From Trematomus loennbergii (Eukaryota > Chordata > Actinopteri > Perciformes > Nototheniidae), in assembly GCA_012861695.1 (NCBI GenBank), contig JAAOOA010000027.1:14966643-15030642 (forward strand): a stretch of DNA of 64,000 bases, given 5' to 3'. Shown one piece after another: positions 1 to 20,848 of the stretch (position 1 is its first letter; each line of letters begins with the position of its first letter). A model generated the notes under the pieces. That model saw nothing but the letters and a program-made list of their open reading frames with translations. It made no database searches and had not been told where the DNA came from. A program made the translations under genes and the position numbers.

Positions 1-2689
<2,689 letters not shown>

Positions 2690-4600
2690 ACCTCCATGAG
2701 GACACTACTGAATGACTCCTTTGGAGGGAGGATATAAGTCCATGACTCTACCAACAAGACCATCCAGTCTGCGAAGACAACAAGTATTTCTTGGGTATGC
2801 CATGGAAAATAATATCAGCACCAAAGCAGGGCTGTCTGAGGTTACACACTGGAGTCTATTGACCTCTAACCTCTTCTTGGGAGTGAAGGGCTTGTCAATA
2901 ACTGGTTTAACCTTTCATGAAGAATAGAATAAAGTCTGGGTATTCCTGGACATAACAAAATTCAATATGTAAGGTTTTTTTTATCATCTAACTAATCTCT
3001 TTTTAATGGGTCGATGTGATAGACAGCTTCATACATGGTTTTAGGACTCATGTTTCTAGCTCCTATCATGTGTAACCAAAGGAGAGCTGAGAGTGCATTG
3101 AACTGTGAAAGTATCATGAGGCTGAGTAGTCTCTGTGGACCAATTCTTAAAAGGTAGCCTTACCTAAGGGAATGGAAACAAAAATGAGGCACGGGGCTTT
3201 ACCTAGACCTCTTCATTCCAGGGAAGTTGAAAACATGTAAAGGATGTAAAGTTGATGTCTGTAAATATTTTGAATTTTTCCCAATCAAGCCATACACTTC
3301 AGTACCTCTCGCCTGTCTTAACTGTTCAGGTGTACATTGTATAGGTCAATTATTGTATTGTTGTCTGTTGTCTATATGTATATAAAAGGTATTTTATATA
3401 GGAGTTTATTGTATATATGAGATGTATCTTTCCATGTTTGCGATTGATTTATTTTTATATGGGTGTAGAATACATTACGTTGTTTTTCCTTAGCTTTGGG
3501 AAGTCAAGATTGGAGATGTTAGTGTTGCACTGCATATGCCCTGCTGAGACAGACGGAGCACAAAGACAGAAGGATTTATTCTATGACAGGACATGACTCA
3601 CTTTCTGAGAGAGAGGGTCATCCTGTTTAAAAAAAAAATCAAGTGGCTTTTTTCGTAAAAGTGTTCTGTTACTTTTCATTACTATTGTCCTTTTTAAAAA
3701 AAAACGTTTTTATTTATGTACTTCTCAGTTGGTCATCATCACAAGGCAGATCCCACTGGACTGCAGTCACGGGTCAACAATTATTTAAGATAAATGTTAT
3801 GAGTATAATATTTTGACACAATATTTGTGTGTGATGAGTGTCCTGGCATCACTATAATCATGTCCACACAAATCAATTTAGAACAAGACCGGGTCTATTA
3901 GTGAAAATGTTTGAAATGAACACAGTTTGTCACATTACGACCTACAAAATACCAAAGTGTCTTTTAATATCTTTATTTCCTTTATTTAAATTGAACATAT
4001 GTCAAGCACCTGTATTGAACTCGAATCAGAAATCACTGGTAAATTATAGAATACTTGTCCTCCACTATGTGCGTATATATTGGCTTTGAATTGTGACAAT
4101 GGTTTCTTGCACATGTACCTGCAGATTTGTGTAGTGCAAACATGCAGCAAAATGCCACCTGGGAATGTGACTATAAGGTCAAGGTACTGACAAAGTAAGA
4201 TGTTGAGTACTGACGACGTGTTGGAATTAGTCTATTTTAGTTTCATCAGCCATCTGTGTCTATTTTGTACAGTGCACGCACATACTCAATGCTAACTGTG
4301 AAGGACAATCAGATTCACAAAGCAATGGACATAGAGTAGGTTCACTCAATCTGAAAATGACTTGTGTTTATTTAATTTGTGCCAAGTACATTTTGTCTAT
4401 TTTTTGTCTTGTTTGATATGCAATCCTGAGTATTCTTTGTTGACAAAGTTTAATTTTATTCGCCAACATTTTATTTATTGTCATTGTTGCTGTTTGTTCA
4501 TGCCAAGAGCGCTTTATAAGAATGTGACATTGTTTTTCTTGATGTGATGTCGCATTTGCATTTCTTAAATAAAGCTGGTCTTGTAGAGGCCATCTAGTGA
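2690..4600 (+). other. bahcc1 3' untranslated region (probable) and downstream flank
   Basis: There is no coding potential here beyond short chance ORFs. The first AATAAA after the stop is at 2928-2933 (GAATAGAATAAAG), giving a 3' UTR of about 250 bases. A stronger distal candidate is AAATAAAGC near 4567-4573, followed by TG-rich sequence, so a longer form to about 4.6 kb is possible. A motif resembling a CTCF core lies at 4588-4600. Which poly(A) site is used cannot be told from sequence. Confidence 0.5.
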
Positions 4601-7600
4601 AAAGAAATAAAGCAACACTGGATCTTCTCATCCGCAAACCTCTGTGAATTAATTCTATTATTCTGGCTGTGTCCTCTTCATCTCACTGCACCTACCTTCT
4701 CCCATCAACATATTTATGTTAAACAGTTTTGTAATAACTAAGATATTGCCTTTGAAAGACAGAATCAAATGTGGTTGTTTTTTTAATCTAAATGGGACTT
4801 CTCGACACAAAATTATACCAAAGAGACTGTTTTTAAAGAACAGACCAACCTAGTGCTTTGGTACATTTGTCTCACAAATGTCTAACAGGTTGTTTTTTTT
4901 AAGTAGGAATAAAACCCTTAGTACTTACCTATTAACAAAAATTGAGTAACTAGTTCAGACAGAGCTACAAGGCATTAGCTGATCAGTACCGTTTGTTTGT
5001 AGGAAGATGACTAATTAGGAGTATTTTGACTAACTTGTTATTATTTTTTAATAACTTCTGCTGCCATTGCGGGAAAAATAATAGGTAACCGTCACCTATC
5101 GCACTGCTGATTTCTCGGTTCACCATTCCCCAAACTCCACGTGTTCTGGTTTCTTATTACCACACATGGTAATGGCAGCTCTTTACTCGTTGTGCATATG
5201 TGCATCAGATATCTCTTTATATGTAGAGCATGAGCCAGGTTCTGTTCTCTATACCCCGAGGGAGTTTGAATGTGCTCCCTTTAGGATTGTGAGGCTACTT
5301 AGATTTTTGAGGCTACTTGGAATCATTTGTAAAGCACAAGACCCTTTTCTGACAAATTATTGTATTTGTTGCGATAAATCCTTTGATGTAAGTGTCTCTG
5401 GCTGAACTAAGTTTATATGAGATTTGAGTTCCTTAGTAAATAGCGACAGATCTGTCACAGCATCAAATAAAGCCTACTGGGTTTAGCTGCCAAGCTGTGT
5501 AAATATGATGGCTGATTCAGAGATAGATGTGAACTTTTGTGATTCATGTGCCTGTTTTTTTATTTTATTTTTTATTTAAAAGAACTGGTTCTTGTTGGTG
5601 TGTGATAGAAAACTGAGAAAAAGTCGCCCCTGAACATATCGGTCAGCGTTGAGTGTGTTAATGTTTTTAAATAATTGTACATTTGTAATTTCTGTATTTG
5701 TGCTGCATTTTTTTTACAAATGTATTGTATAGGATGAAGATTTTTTATAGATATAAAAAATAAATGCGATTACACAGAAATGTAACAATTTATTTAAATT
5801 AGATATTTGTTTCTGATCAAATAAAAGGGATTTTTAGATGCGTTCTTCACATCACCTAATAAAGAATAGATGTAAAGGAGGGCGCTATCTAGTGGAAGAA
5901 TAAGAATACTACATTTCATACAATAAGCTTTTACACTGAAAACAGCTTATTTGTGTAGTTTGACTTAAAGACACAGTGTAGTATTTCCATACTTCTTTGT
6001 CTACAATAGTGCAATTGCAATATACACATCCTCCATCCACAGCCTGGAGCAGCAGGTAAATGCCTCTTTCACACAACATCATCCCTAACCTACAGCATTT
6101 GCACATTTGCATACTTGCTCATCAGCTTTGACGAAGCCAATCTCTGTAACCTGAATCACTGATATAACCACTGGCTGGGCCTAAAGGAGACACAAATATG
6201 GGTCAGTGACCTTTCTATGCAGGCCCAGGGATGTTTTTGTCCTGCATGGAGCCTGAGTGCCACTCCCCCCTTCCCCCTAATGCCCAGACAGGGGCTAATG
6301 GGCACATCAGTCATCTCCAACAGCAGCCCAGTGAACACAAACAGCTCTGTTTATGACCACAACCTTTTGTGTTGACTATGGCCACTGCCCCGTGTCGGAG
6401 CCATGGTCCTTCCTGCACCATCAGCATGGGGGTGGGAGGGACTCACCACTGGAGCTGAAGATAGGGTGGATGGGGGCCTTAAGGTTATTTTCATGCTTTG
6501 AGAAGGTTTTGCTTCATTACACCCCTTTACTAAGAGATACATAGTCAAGATAATATTCATCAGGGATCTAATGAGACAATTTCAGTTGTAGTGGACATTT
6601 TTTGACCAATTACATGCTTTGAATTAAGCCAATCAAACATTCACTTTGCATGGGAACGATAAGGTCACTAAAACAGGTCAATGCCCCAAAATTCTTTATC
6701 GTTTTCCTCATTGCGACCAGATTTTTAAAGTCTACAACCTGGATTCTGTTACCTCTCACTCGACAGACTGCTCTGCCTGTCTTACTTTTCAGTGCCTGTC
6801 TGGTTCAGCTCGCCCAGCATCCAGACTGTGTTGCTCAGTGTCAACAGGAGGAATGCTTTCCTGCACAAATATCTACACCTCATAAATGTCTCGCCCTCTG
6901 CTCGACCCTGTCTGGCCTCTGACTGTGAGGGGGTTGTTCAGGGGACAGACAGACAGGCTGGTGTGTGTGTGTGTAGCAGGAGGGTTGAGGTGAGGCCTTG
7001 GGTCTTAACAAGGTGCTGGGAGAAGAGAGCAGGACAAACAGATCATTCAGACGCTGACTGCTGCTTCTTCTCAAAGGGCAGTAAAGCCCTAAAGATCGTT
7101 TTTGAGAATATCAATTCAGTTACGGCCAATGCATAATACCTCAACTATACTGCATGCCGAAGTAACACAGAAGCTTTCAAGCATTTATTTTATGGAGTAA
7201 AGCAAAAGTGCTGCCTCAGCGGGAAAACATCTTTGATCGTGACATTTTGGACTCATACAAATATTGGAGAGAGGGGCTTTCAGATAAGTCTGAAATATTT
7301 AGGTGCATTTGATGTTAAATAAGTCCTCCATCATGTTGTTTAGGGACAAATAGGAGACTTTACAATATTAAGTGCATAAGGTTTCCAAAAGCTTAAACTG
7401 TGCACATGTTTACAGCATGCTTAGTAGGAGGCTTTCAGAGGTGGCTTCAATGCTGTGCTAACTGCTGTTAGCAAATGCCTACACTTCCTCATAGGGATAC
7501 ATTGGACTAATACGTATACTCCTGTGTTGTATAGACACATGTGCCAGCACACAGCCAAGTCACTAAGTGCTGTGTGCTGCTTGCCATGGCCCAGATCCAG

Positions 7601-10224
7601 CCATGCCACCCCTAATCCAATTCTCTGTTGCTCATTATTGGTGGCTTGTAAAGATTCTGTATCAGCGATGCTAAAAGAGCTTTTCAAAGTATTACATGGG
7701 ATTACGGTTGCTCCTCGCTACATATGTTGCTCAAAAACTCTGATGTAATATTGCCTCCCTGTTTACATGGCCCCGACAGCATAACAAATAAATGACTCAA
7801 TATCATAGTCTCTTTGGCCCTGTTGTTTGTGGCTTAAAGTCTTGTCATCTTTTATACAAAAAAAAAAAAAACACTTTTCATACTTTCCTTCTGTTGTGTG
7901 ATACAGCTGTAGTGTTTCCATGACTAAATAAACGTAGAAAATAAAAATAAAGGAGATGTTCAGAAAGCTGAAATCACTGTGCGAGTATACATTTAAGGAG
8001 GATTGTCCGCTTGCGGGTAATTTCCCAATGAGCGTTATAGTTTAAAGGGAAAATGATCTAAACCACACTCTCCAGCTATCTCAGATATGTATTTAAACAG
8101 CAGCAATCACAGAATACTAGTGTGTAATCAGGGGATTGTCTCCGTTTTAAAAGGGTCACAAAATCAAAAGTATCTTATCTGTACCAACCATAATTGTGTA
8201 CAAACCAAACTGAGCCTGTCTGCACAGTCAGTCAGAGGGTGTGGCTTCTTGCTCCCATCTCAGATCTCAACACCGGCATTAATCAAGGGCTGATCTCACA
8301 AGTATGGATGTCTTCCTTGTTTAAAACGATACTTTGCCAACAGCCACCGTTTTTTTTTTCTCACTGTCCACAGTACTCTATTGACCCAGCAGCAGGCAAA
8401 GTTACAGCCTGTCATAAAAGGGGTCAGGCGCCTTCTCGTTCTATCCCAGTTGTAAGTGCAGGACAGCTGGAAACGCTCTTCATCTCATAAATAACAAAGA
8501 AAGGCTTTTGCCCCCCTTAGGAAGGAGATCAGCTGTTAGCTCAATTAATCAGTTACAACCCAAATCTAATCAAATTAGGGCGTTGGGTTGATGACTAACC
8601 CACAGGTTAGTATTAAGACTTCAAATTCTTATATAAACTCAAATGATTATCCGTCTCATCAAAATACAAATATTATGGCCAGGTATTATATGGGAACCTG
8701 AGGCTGGAGAAGAGCTTCACTGTTTCCTTTTTCCCCATTACACCCCCCTTTCTTTCCACACCCTCCTGTGTAGTGGTGTTTGTGCATTCCTGTGTCGACA
8801 ACCTCTCCGTCTAGTTCTCTGGGGTGTTTACCCCCTTTCACAGTAACAGCTCCCGCCATCCCATCTCTGTTTACATTGCTCTTCTCCTCTATTTACTCTG
8901 TGCTCCAGCGCCCTAGTGCACGGCGCTCCAAACAGCTGTTCCATTATGGGGAGAGCAGGCACTTCAACCACACAGTGCTGCCACACAGCTCTCTCTGACA
9001 GCCCACCATGGGCGCTACCATGATCACTGCCTGGCTCCGCTGGCACGCCTGCCATTGTGGCCGTAAAGCGCAGTCTCCTTTAATGCCACAGTGGCTTCTG
9101 GGCATAGAGTCAGCCAGAGCAACTGTCAGAGATTGTCTTCAAACCGCAAGACAAATTTGCCAACTTCAGCTTTTGATTAAGTGTGTCTGTACAGGATGCA
9201 GTTCTGCGGTGATTTAAACAAGCAGCAATTATATCCAGATGATCTAGAATAAACGGCCACAAACATCTTTACACTGAAACAGGGCTTTTATGGTTTGTCA
9301 TTACAAATCATTCTACATTTTTACCATTTCGGCACATTTTCTGTAAGTACCCCATATAAATCTTGCGTCTACATGACATCATCCATAGGTCCATTATCCC
9401 ACAGAGCATGATGGTCTTTCCTCTGAAACGCTTTGCCTGGTTAGCTGTCGGGGAAAGAAAGACGGTGTCAAACTGTGTCTTTGGATCATACTACCATGAA
9501 TCTCGACTGAATAATTTTTACCCTTTGCCTGTCCTTTTCCCTGCTAGTGTGTACAGCTGGTGCTGAGTCAGGAGGGATGAAGCCTGGAAGAAAGGCCACC
9601 AAGCATCCCCATGCTCCCAGTAGACCGCTGCAGGGCCCTGTGGATATAGGGGCAGGAGGCCCTCCATTTATCACAATACAATAGCTACCACTCAAGGCCA
9701 ATATAATATGCGCCTGTCTGTGTCATTACGTTCCTTCACGTGCATACAAGTGCTAATATGTGCATCGGTCTACCTCGTCTTTCCTTTTTAAGTTTTGCCA
9801 GGACGCATGATTAGAGGTGTTTCACATAGCATTGCACACAGTATTTCCTTAAATATGAATGATTATCAACCTTGGCAATACGTTAAAAGTCCCATGTTAA
9901 AATAACTGGTGAAATCGTTGAATGTGCAATTCAGACTCGAGGTATACTGTATGAATGACAAAATGACAGTTCATGCTGCTATTGTATCAGAGTACAGTGT
10001 ATGAGTACAGTGATCATAGGGTTAGAGATCCCACTCCCTTTTAATACCCTTTTACGCTCCGTTGTTTTTATTTGAATGTTTTCGATCTGATAGTGTAGAT
10101 ACAATTATTACTCCCATTAACCTGCATTTGTTCCTGCAACAAATAGATATATAAGTGACTTGTGATGCTAGTCAAACACCCAGATTGAATAATGCACTCG
10201 GTTGAATACAAATGTGGAAGCTTT
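4601..10224. other. intergenic spacer downstream of bahcc1
   Basis: I see no supported gene. The stretch is AT-rich, with several AATAAA-like strings near 5465, 5757 and 5818 that could be very distal bahcc1 poly(A) sites. There is an A14 run at 7858-7871, a short (GT)n near 6960 and a CTCF-like sequence at 5881-5895. The open frames here are short and overlap on both strands, as expected by chance. Confidence 0.6.

Positions 10225-10312
<88 letters not shown>
10225..10312. repeat. (TA)n microsatellite
   Basis: About 88 bp of alternating T and A with two ACA interruptions. Any peptide read through it (YIYIYI) is an artefact. Confidence 0.95.
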
Positions 10313-10315
<3 letters not shown>

Positions 10316-10631
10316 AAAGAAGAAAATAATAATCTCCCACAGTCTAGGATGCAGGTGGTCGAAACTCGCAGATCTTCTGTAGACGTCTCAGGGTGATGAA
10401 AACACTTGCATGAAGCAGTTTTAGCTCTACACACTTACGCACACACACCAACACATACATATACACTAACACACACACTTTTTTCCTGTTTAGCTCTGTA
10501 GTAGCTCTACCCACGATGAAAAGGGATCTCAGCATGTATAATAGCACAAGTTGCGAGCATATTAGAGAGAGACATAAAGAGGGAGAGACAGACCATGAAC
10601 TCATGCAGGCATGCCTATGTGTGTGTGACAT

Positions 10632-12099
<1,468 letters not shown>

Positions 12100-12303
12100 G
12101 GGGGCGTGTGGCGCAGTGGACTAGTGCGTTGGTGTTCGGATCAGGGGGAGCACAGGTTCAAACCCCACTGCAGTCAGCATGTCGTTGTGTCCCTGGGCAA
12201 GACACTTCACCCAAAATTGCTCCTGTGGGGATTGTCCACAGTATTGAGTATGTAAGTCGCTTTGGATAAAAGCGTCTAACAAGTAACATGTAATGTAATG
12301 TAG
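12100..12303 (+). mobile_element. tRNA-derived SINE
   Basis: A tRNA-like head carries an RNA polymerase III A box (TGGCGCAGTGG, 12109-12119) and B box (GGTTCAAACCC, 12155-12165). It is followed by the teleost SINE body string CTGGGCAAGACACTTCACCC and the 3' tail TCGCTTTGGATAAAAGCGTC, which in fish SINEs is shared with LINE2-type elements. It ends in a short ATGTA-rich repeat. It is a retroposed element, not a working tRNA gene: the anticodon arm is not tRNA-like and the copy is fused to the SINE body. Confidence 0.88.
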
Positions 12304-13981
12304 TCCAGGGCATATCAGTGTTGTATCCTGCATGGTTTCAAGTCCTGAAGCAGTTGTCCTTAATGACAAGGCTTTTCTGTCATCTCACACTACTTCCCTC
12401 ACTATCCTGACCATAGGAGCCAGATCAGAGGCTCAATCAGGATGGCCTTTATCTGGGGTCTTTTTGCCAGTGTCCGCTTACACTCCCCACTCTGAACACA
12501 TGGCACATTATGGAAGTTTTAATAGGTGATCAGAGCAGCTGTTGCCGGCACCGTGATGATTTACTGTGACTAAGAAAAGGCTTAATGACTATAGAGGAAG
12601 ACGGCTCTTAACCCTTTTATGTGCGTTAGATAATGTAATAGGATCAGGTAGCCCCATGGGAAAGTTGCATGCACTAACATGAGCATACACTAGCACAAAC
12701 GCTTTAGGAATACAATTACACAGTCTAAAAGCTCCTTCGTAAGAGGGTGCCAACCCCATACTGTTATACAGTAGAAAAAACAACATATGGGTTTGGCTTG
12801 TGCCACTAGTCATTGCTTGTGACAGGCTTGTAAGGTCCATGCATGAACATATAAACACACACACAAACACACATCCACAGACATTTGTGTTGCTAGCTGA
12901 CAGGTGGTGCATGCTCAAGGAAATACAAGCTTACCCAGCACAAACAGGCCCAGTAGGCTTAGCAAATCAGCAGAGAGCAATTGGAGTACTTATGCAGAAG
13001 CTAGCACTATTCAGACCATGCAACATCCATCTTAAGGATCAAAGGGCACAAATTCTGTTTGTACCTTGAAGAAACCAATATCCTTTATTTTACAGTGTGT
13101 CCGACATCACTGCTGCAAACAACAGGGATTGGTCTGTTCAAACTGGCATGAGCTGAGATGGATTAAACATCTGATGATTTATAGCTTTACTAGAATAAGA
13201 CTACAAGGATAAAACTATGATAGGTACTGTTAGGCTAAATGCAAATGTCAGTGGTTTAACTTGAAATCGCTAACATGTTGATGCTATTTAATGTTCATCA
13301 AGATCATCATCGTAGTTTAGAAGCTACGATTAGCTATTTAACAGTAAACATAAAAGACAGCTGAGACTGAAATTTGGTGCACATATTAATGAACTGATCA
13401 ATGCAATCCATTCAATAACTAAAAACCACAAATGTCAACCTCTAGGCACATGCATGCTCGCACACATACATGGGAAGAGAAATAGCACACCAACATTTAT
13501 GTGCAGTAATCATTGCTGTAAAAACAAAAAATCTCAGCCAACCTACTGTTTTGAACTCCAACATAAACCTCCAGCTCAGGCCCCATTAACCCATCTAGCA
13601 ATGATGGCTAAATTGTCCACAAGCTCTCAGAGGCCAGCCAGGATGTAATCAAAAACAGACGGAATAATCAACAAAAATGCTCTCTATTCCGGTAAGGATG
13701 TCTCCCAAAAGCACATGAATTACATTGAAGCAGGCGCTGGGACTGTGAATGATGTTGGGCTACGGGCACCAGCCAAGTCACTGTCTCCCAATGCCAAGTA
13801 AGGGGATGCCAGGCACTTCCTGCTGTAAACAATCTACCCACAGACAGAGAAAGAGGGGAGGAAACCTCTGAATGAGACACAACAGGAGATGGGAGAAGTC
13901 CCAGTTGCTCAATGAAAATTTCTCCTGTGAACAAATGTGCTCAATTTGTCAGACAAGCTATACCGTAGTCATTTGGGGGAA
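12304..13981. other. intergenic spacer, no gene seen
   Basis: No exon-like segment with conserved protein content. There is a short CA-rich patch near 12855-12880. Confidence 0.55.
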
Positions 13982-17702
<3,721 letters not shown>

Positions 17703-18092
17703 TTAAAGGTGGGGTAGGTAAGTTTGAGAAACCGGCTCGAGATACACTTTTTGTTATATTCCATGGAATGCTCTTAACATCCCGATAGCAATGAATATCT
17801 TAAGTGCTTTGACAATAAATCCATAAAAAAATATCATCTGTGGAAGCCGTAGTACTGTAAAAAGCACGACCAATCATTTTAGCCGGCCCGGCTAAAATAA
17901 CTGGATGGCCTACCTGCCTGTCAGCCTTCCATCTGTGCACAAACTTATCTCGTGCCCTCATTGGTCATGTGCGCGTTCGTGTGTGTTGGAGGAGGGGCTC
18001 TATAAGGAAGTGGCAGATTTTTTCCGGCTGTGTATTTTCAAATTCTAGCGCACTCGAGCCGGTTTCTCCAAAATGACCTACCCCACCTTTAA
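17703..18092. mobile_element. TTAA-flanked MITE, copy 1 (382 bp, piggyBac-like target site)
   Basis: The element body 17707-18088 has terminal inverted repeats of about 37 bp (left end starts AGGTGGGGTAGGTAAGTTTG; right end is its near-complement) and is flanked on both sides by TTAA (17703-17706, 18089-18092). An internal palindrome (ATTTTAGCC...GGCTAAAAT) lies near 17877-17899. A second copy is at 35403-35791, more than 90% identical by eye. It has no transposase ORF, so it is non-autonomous. TTAA suggests a piggyBac-type target duplication, although the terminal bases are not the classic piggyBac ones. Confidence 0.88.
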
Positions 18093-19740
18093 CGTGAAAG
18101 ATTTGTCCTCACAATTGAAGGCAAGTAAGAGCAGGATAACCATTGCTTTGGTCAAGTTTGAAGAATGACATGTTACCATTTTGCCGACTTTATTGAAATC
18201 AAATAAAAACAGCTAGCTTCAAGGAATAAAAGCTAATGCAACCAATAGTAGACTCGCCTGAAACTTAAAAAAATGTATGTTGTTTGTAATATATGTTTGG
18301 TGGTGAAATTGAGCCCGGATCTCCATTTAAAATCCTCCCTTTGTTATTCTTCCAACTAACTTGTATACACTTTTAGTATGTACTACAAACGAAGGTGACA
18401 CTTTAAATGCCATTGAGGAAAGATACTCAAAATGATTGAACTGAATGTCAGACTATGCGTATTTAGAAAGAAAAGCCTCAGGTAAGTGTGATGGAAGGAG
18501 GTTTCTGAAGCTATTCAAACCAGGTGACAAGCACTTCTGATGAAGCATTCAGAGAAAAAACTGGCATTCAACAAAAATCGACCCAATGCCCTTTACCCTG
18601 TGTGACCTCAATAACAATAACTGTCCTCAAGTTACTACACAAATCAAAGCTTTGGGCTTTTACAACCTTTGTCTTTAGATTAACATTAGAGCGTGAACCC
18701 CCTCTGGTGGCCGAGGATCACTCTTAACTGTCAACGCTAATAGATCCCCTTCATTAAAAACTTCCCTTTAATGATTATCAATTAGAAATCATACACCAAG
18801 GAATTTACGTTGTGCTGTGTTTTGAATTAAAAGCGTTTGGCTTTGGTAGTTACAATTAGTTCTCCTTGGTATTACCCTCAACGTCCCCAGGAACCTTAGT
18901 GAAAGACGGTGGTAATGCTCTTACAAAAGGTTGCCCTTCGTGTTCACTGTGACAAAGGTCATGGAGTCACGTCATGTATTATCAGTTGACTGACAGAATA
19001 CCAGAGGTGGGTCTGGAAGGATTGTCACTTGATCCGAGATGACAGTGGAGCAAAGGCAAATGTGCAAACTTGCACATTCAAATGCTATTCAAATCCCTCT
19101 TAAACTCACCTCCCAAATGTAAATGCCTCTGAAGACTTGAAGCAAACAGTGTTGCTTTATAGCTCCTCTACATGTGGAAAGTTAAGACTGTTCTTTTAAT
19201 TCAGTCAGCCTGTACATTATCGCTGTTCTCATGAAATGTGAACAAGGCTCTTTGTGAATTTAATTCGAATCTTTACATCAAGTCTTTAAAAAGCAGAAGG
19301 TTCATTCATGGGAAGTGAACTATATTCAACATGTGCTCGTATTTACATAAACTCATGAACATGAACCATTTATTCTTTGAAAAGAGAATCAAAAAGGGAA
19401 ACAGAAGCAGTGGGGAGTAAGCAAAAGCACCTTAACTCTGGACATTTCCGAATTAGGCTGTGGCTCGCCAGCAGATCAAAGCTAGGATAATCCTAAAGCT
19501 GGATGGCCTGGCTACGAGTAAATGGACCTAAATATGAGAGTAACAACCAATAGGCAGTCAGCAAGAAAGACAAGTGTACTAGTGTGAGTTACAGGAAAGA
19601 ACGACAAGGGCAGGGGATGACAAAAAGAAAGAGGCGATAGAAAGTAGAAGATATGGAAGAGATAACGAGAACGAATCTGTGCTGAGCTTGTACTGGGAAA
19701 GGAGAGGGAGGAGGGGAGGTTCACGGTTGGTGCACTGGTA
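18093..19740. other. spacer upstream of fscn2
   Basis: No coding exon is seen. A CTCF-like sequence (CCCCCTCTGGTGGCC, about 18698-18712) and a palindromic GGATAATCC (19485-19493 region) containing a CRX/OTX core are the only notable motifs. Confidence 0.5.
19488..19493 (+). promoter_or_regulatory. CRX/OTX-like TAATCC site upstream of fscn2
   Basis: TAATCC sits inside AGGATAATCCT, so a bicoid-class half-site is present on both strands. It lies about 540 bp upstream of the fscn2 start codon. FSCN2 is photoreceptor-enriched in mammals, where CRX binds TAATCC. Function here is inferred. Confidence 0.35.
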
Positions 19741-19742
19741 TG

Positions 19743-19794
19743 TGACGTCAGCGGCTTGTTGGATTGAGGTGGTGCGTCCTGCTGATTTTAATCC
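19743..19794 (+). promoter_or_regulatory. putative fscn2 proximal promoter: CRE and CRX/OTX motifs
   Basis: A full palindromic cAMP-response element TGACGTCA is at 19743-19750 and a TAATCC homeodomain site at 19789-19794, about 280 and 235 bp upstream of the fscn2 ATG. The pairing would suit a photoreceptor or sensory-cell gene. No convincing TATA box was found and the transcription start is not determined. Confidence 0.45.
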
Positions 19795-20025
19795 TAACTC
19801 ATTAAGGAACAGGGAGCAAGTGCCTGTGCAAGCTCTCTGGGGAAAGAGAGAAAGTGACCGGAGAAGGAAGGAACACTAAACATCCATCAGAGAGATAAGT
19901 GGAACTAATTTACAGCTTGAGAGACATAAGACGGAATAGATCAAGCATTGTCTATTTCCATTTCATGCCTGCTTTCCCTCATTACCCTTTCCCTTGTTTT
20001 TACTAAACTTCTTTACTGTTCAAGC

Positions 20026-20848
20026 ATGCCCACAAACGGATTTAACAGGGCTCTGAAGCTGCAGTTCGGCCTTATCAACTATGACAGCCGCTACCTGACA
20101 GCCGAGGCCTTTGGCTTTAAGGTGAATGCCTCGGGCGTCAGCATGAAGAAGAAACAGATCTGGACCCTAGAACAGGATGAGAAAGACGGCCAGGTAGTTT
20201 TCCTCCGCAGCCATCTGGGACGCTATCTGGCTTCTGACAAAGATGGGAAGATCACATGTGGGGCAGAGAAGCCTGACCCCGACAGTCGCTTCCTTATTGT
20301 GCCTCAATCTGATGGCCGCTGGGCTCTGCAATCAGAGCCTTACCTGCGTTACTTTGGAGGCTCGGCTGACTACCTGTCCTGCTTTGCTCAAGCCATTGGG
20401 GAACAAGAGCTGTGGGCCGTCCATTTGGCTTTACACCCGCAGGCCAGCTTGCTCAGCGTGGCACGTAAGCGCTATGCCCATCTGTCTGCTTCAGATGGAG
20501 AGATCTCCGTGGACAGTAACATTCCCTGGGGAGTTCACTCCCTGGTCACCTTGGTATACCTCGATGGCAAGTACAGCCTGAAGACCTGTGACAGTCGTTT
20601 CCTCAGCAATGATGGCAAACTGGTGAAAGAGAACACCAATACTACAAGCTTTACACTGGAGCTGAAGTCCGGAAAGCTGGCCTTTAAGGACAGTGATGGG
20701 AAATATCTGACCCCAGTGGGCCCCACAGGGACGCTGCGGTCCGGCCGCTGCTCCAAGCCTGGAAAAGATGAGCTGTTTGATCTCGAAGAGAGTCATCCAC
20801 AAGTAGTTTTTCAAGCTGCCAACAAAAGATTTGTCTCTGTCAAACAAG
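20026..20848 (+). CDS. fscn2: fscn2 exon 1 (trefoils 1-2, start of 3)
   Basis: It runs from ATG in TTCAAGC-ATG-CCC to a GTAATC donor after VSVKQG and ends in phase 1. One long exon coding more than half of the protein is the standard fascin gene structure. Confidence 0.96.

Noticed and set aside
12109..12180. Possible tRNA gene
   Set aside because: A and B boxes are present, but the sequence runs directly into a SINE body and tail and does not fold as a standard cloverleaf.
19948..20025. N-terminal extension or signal peptide on fascin 2
   Set aside because: The in-frame upstream codons begin with TTG, contain no ATG before 20026, and fascins start at M(P/T).NG and are cytoplasmic.
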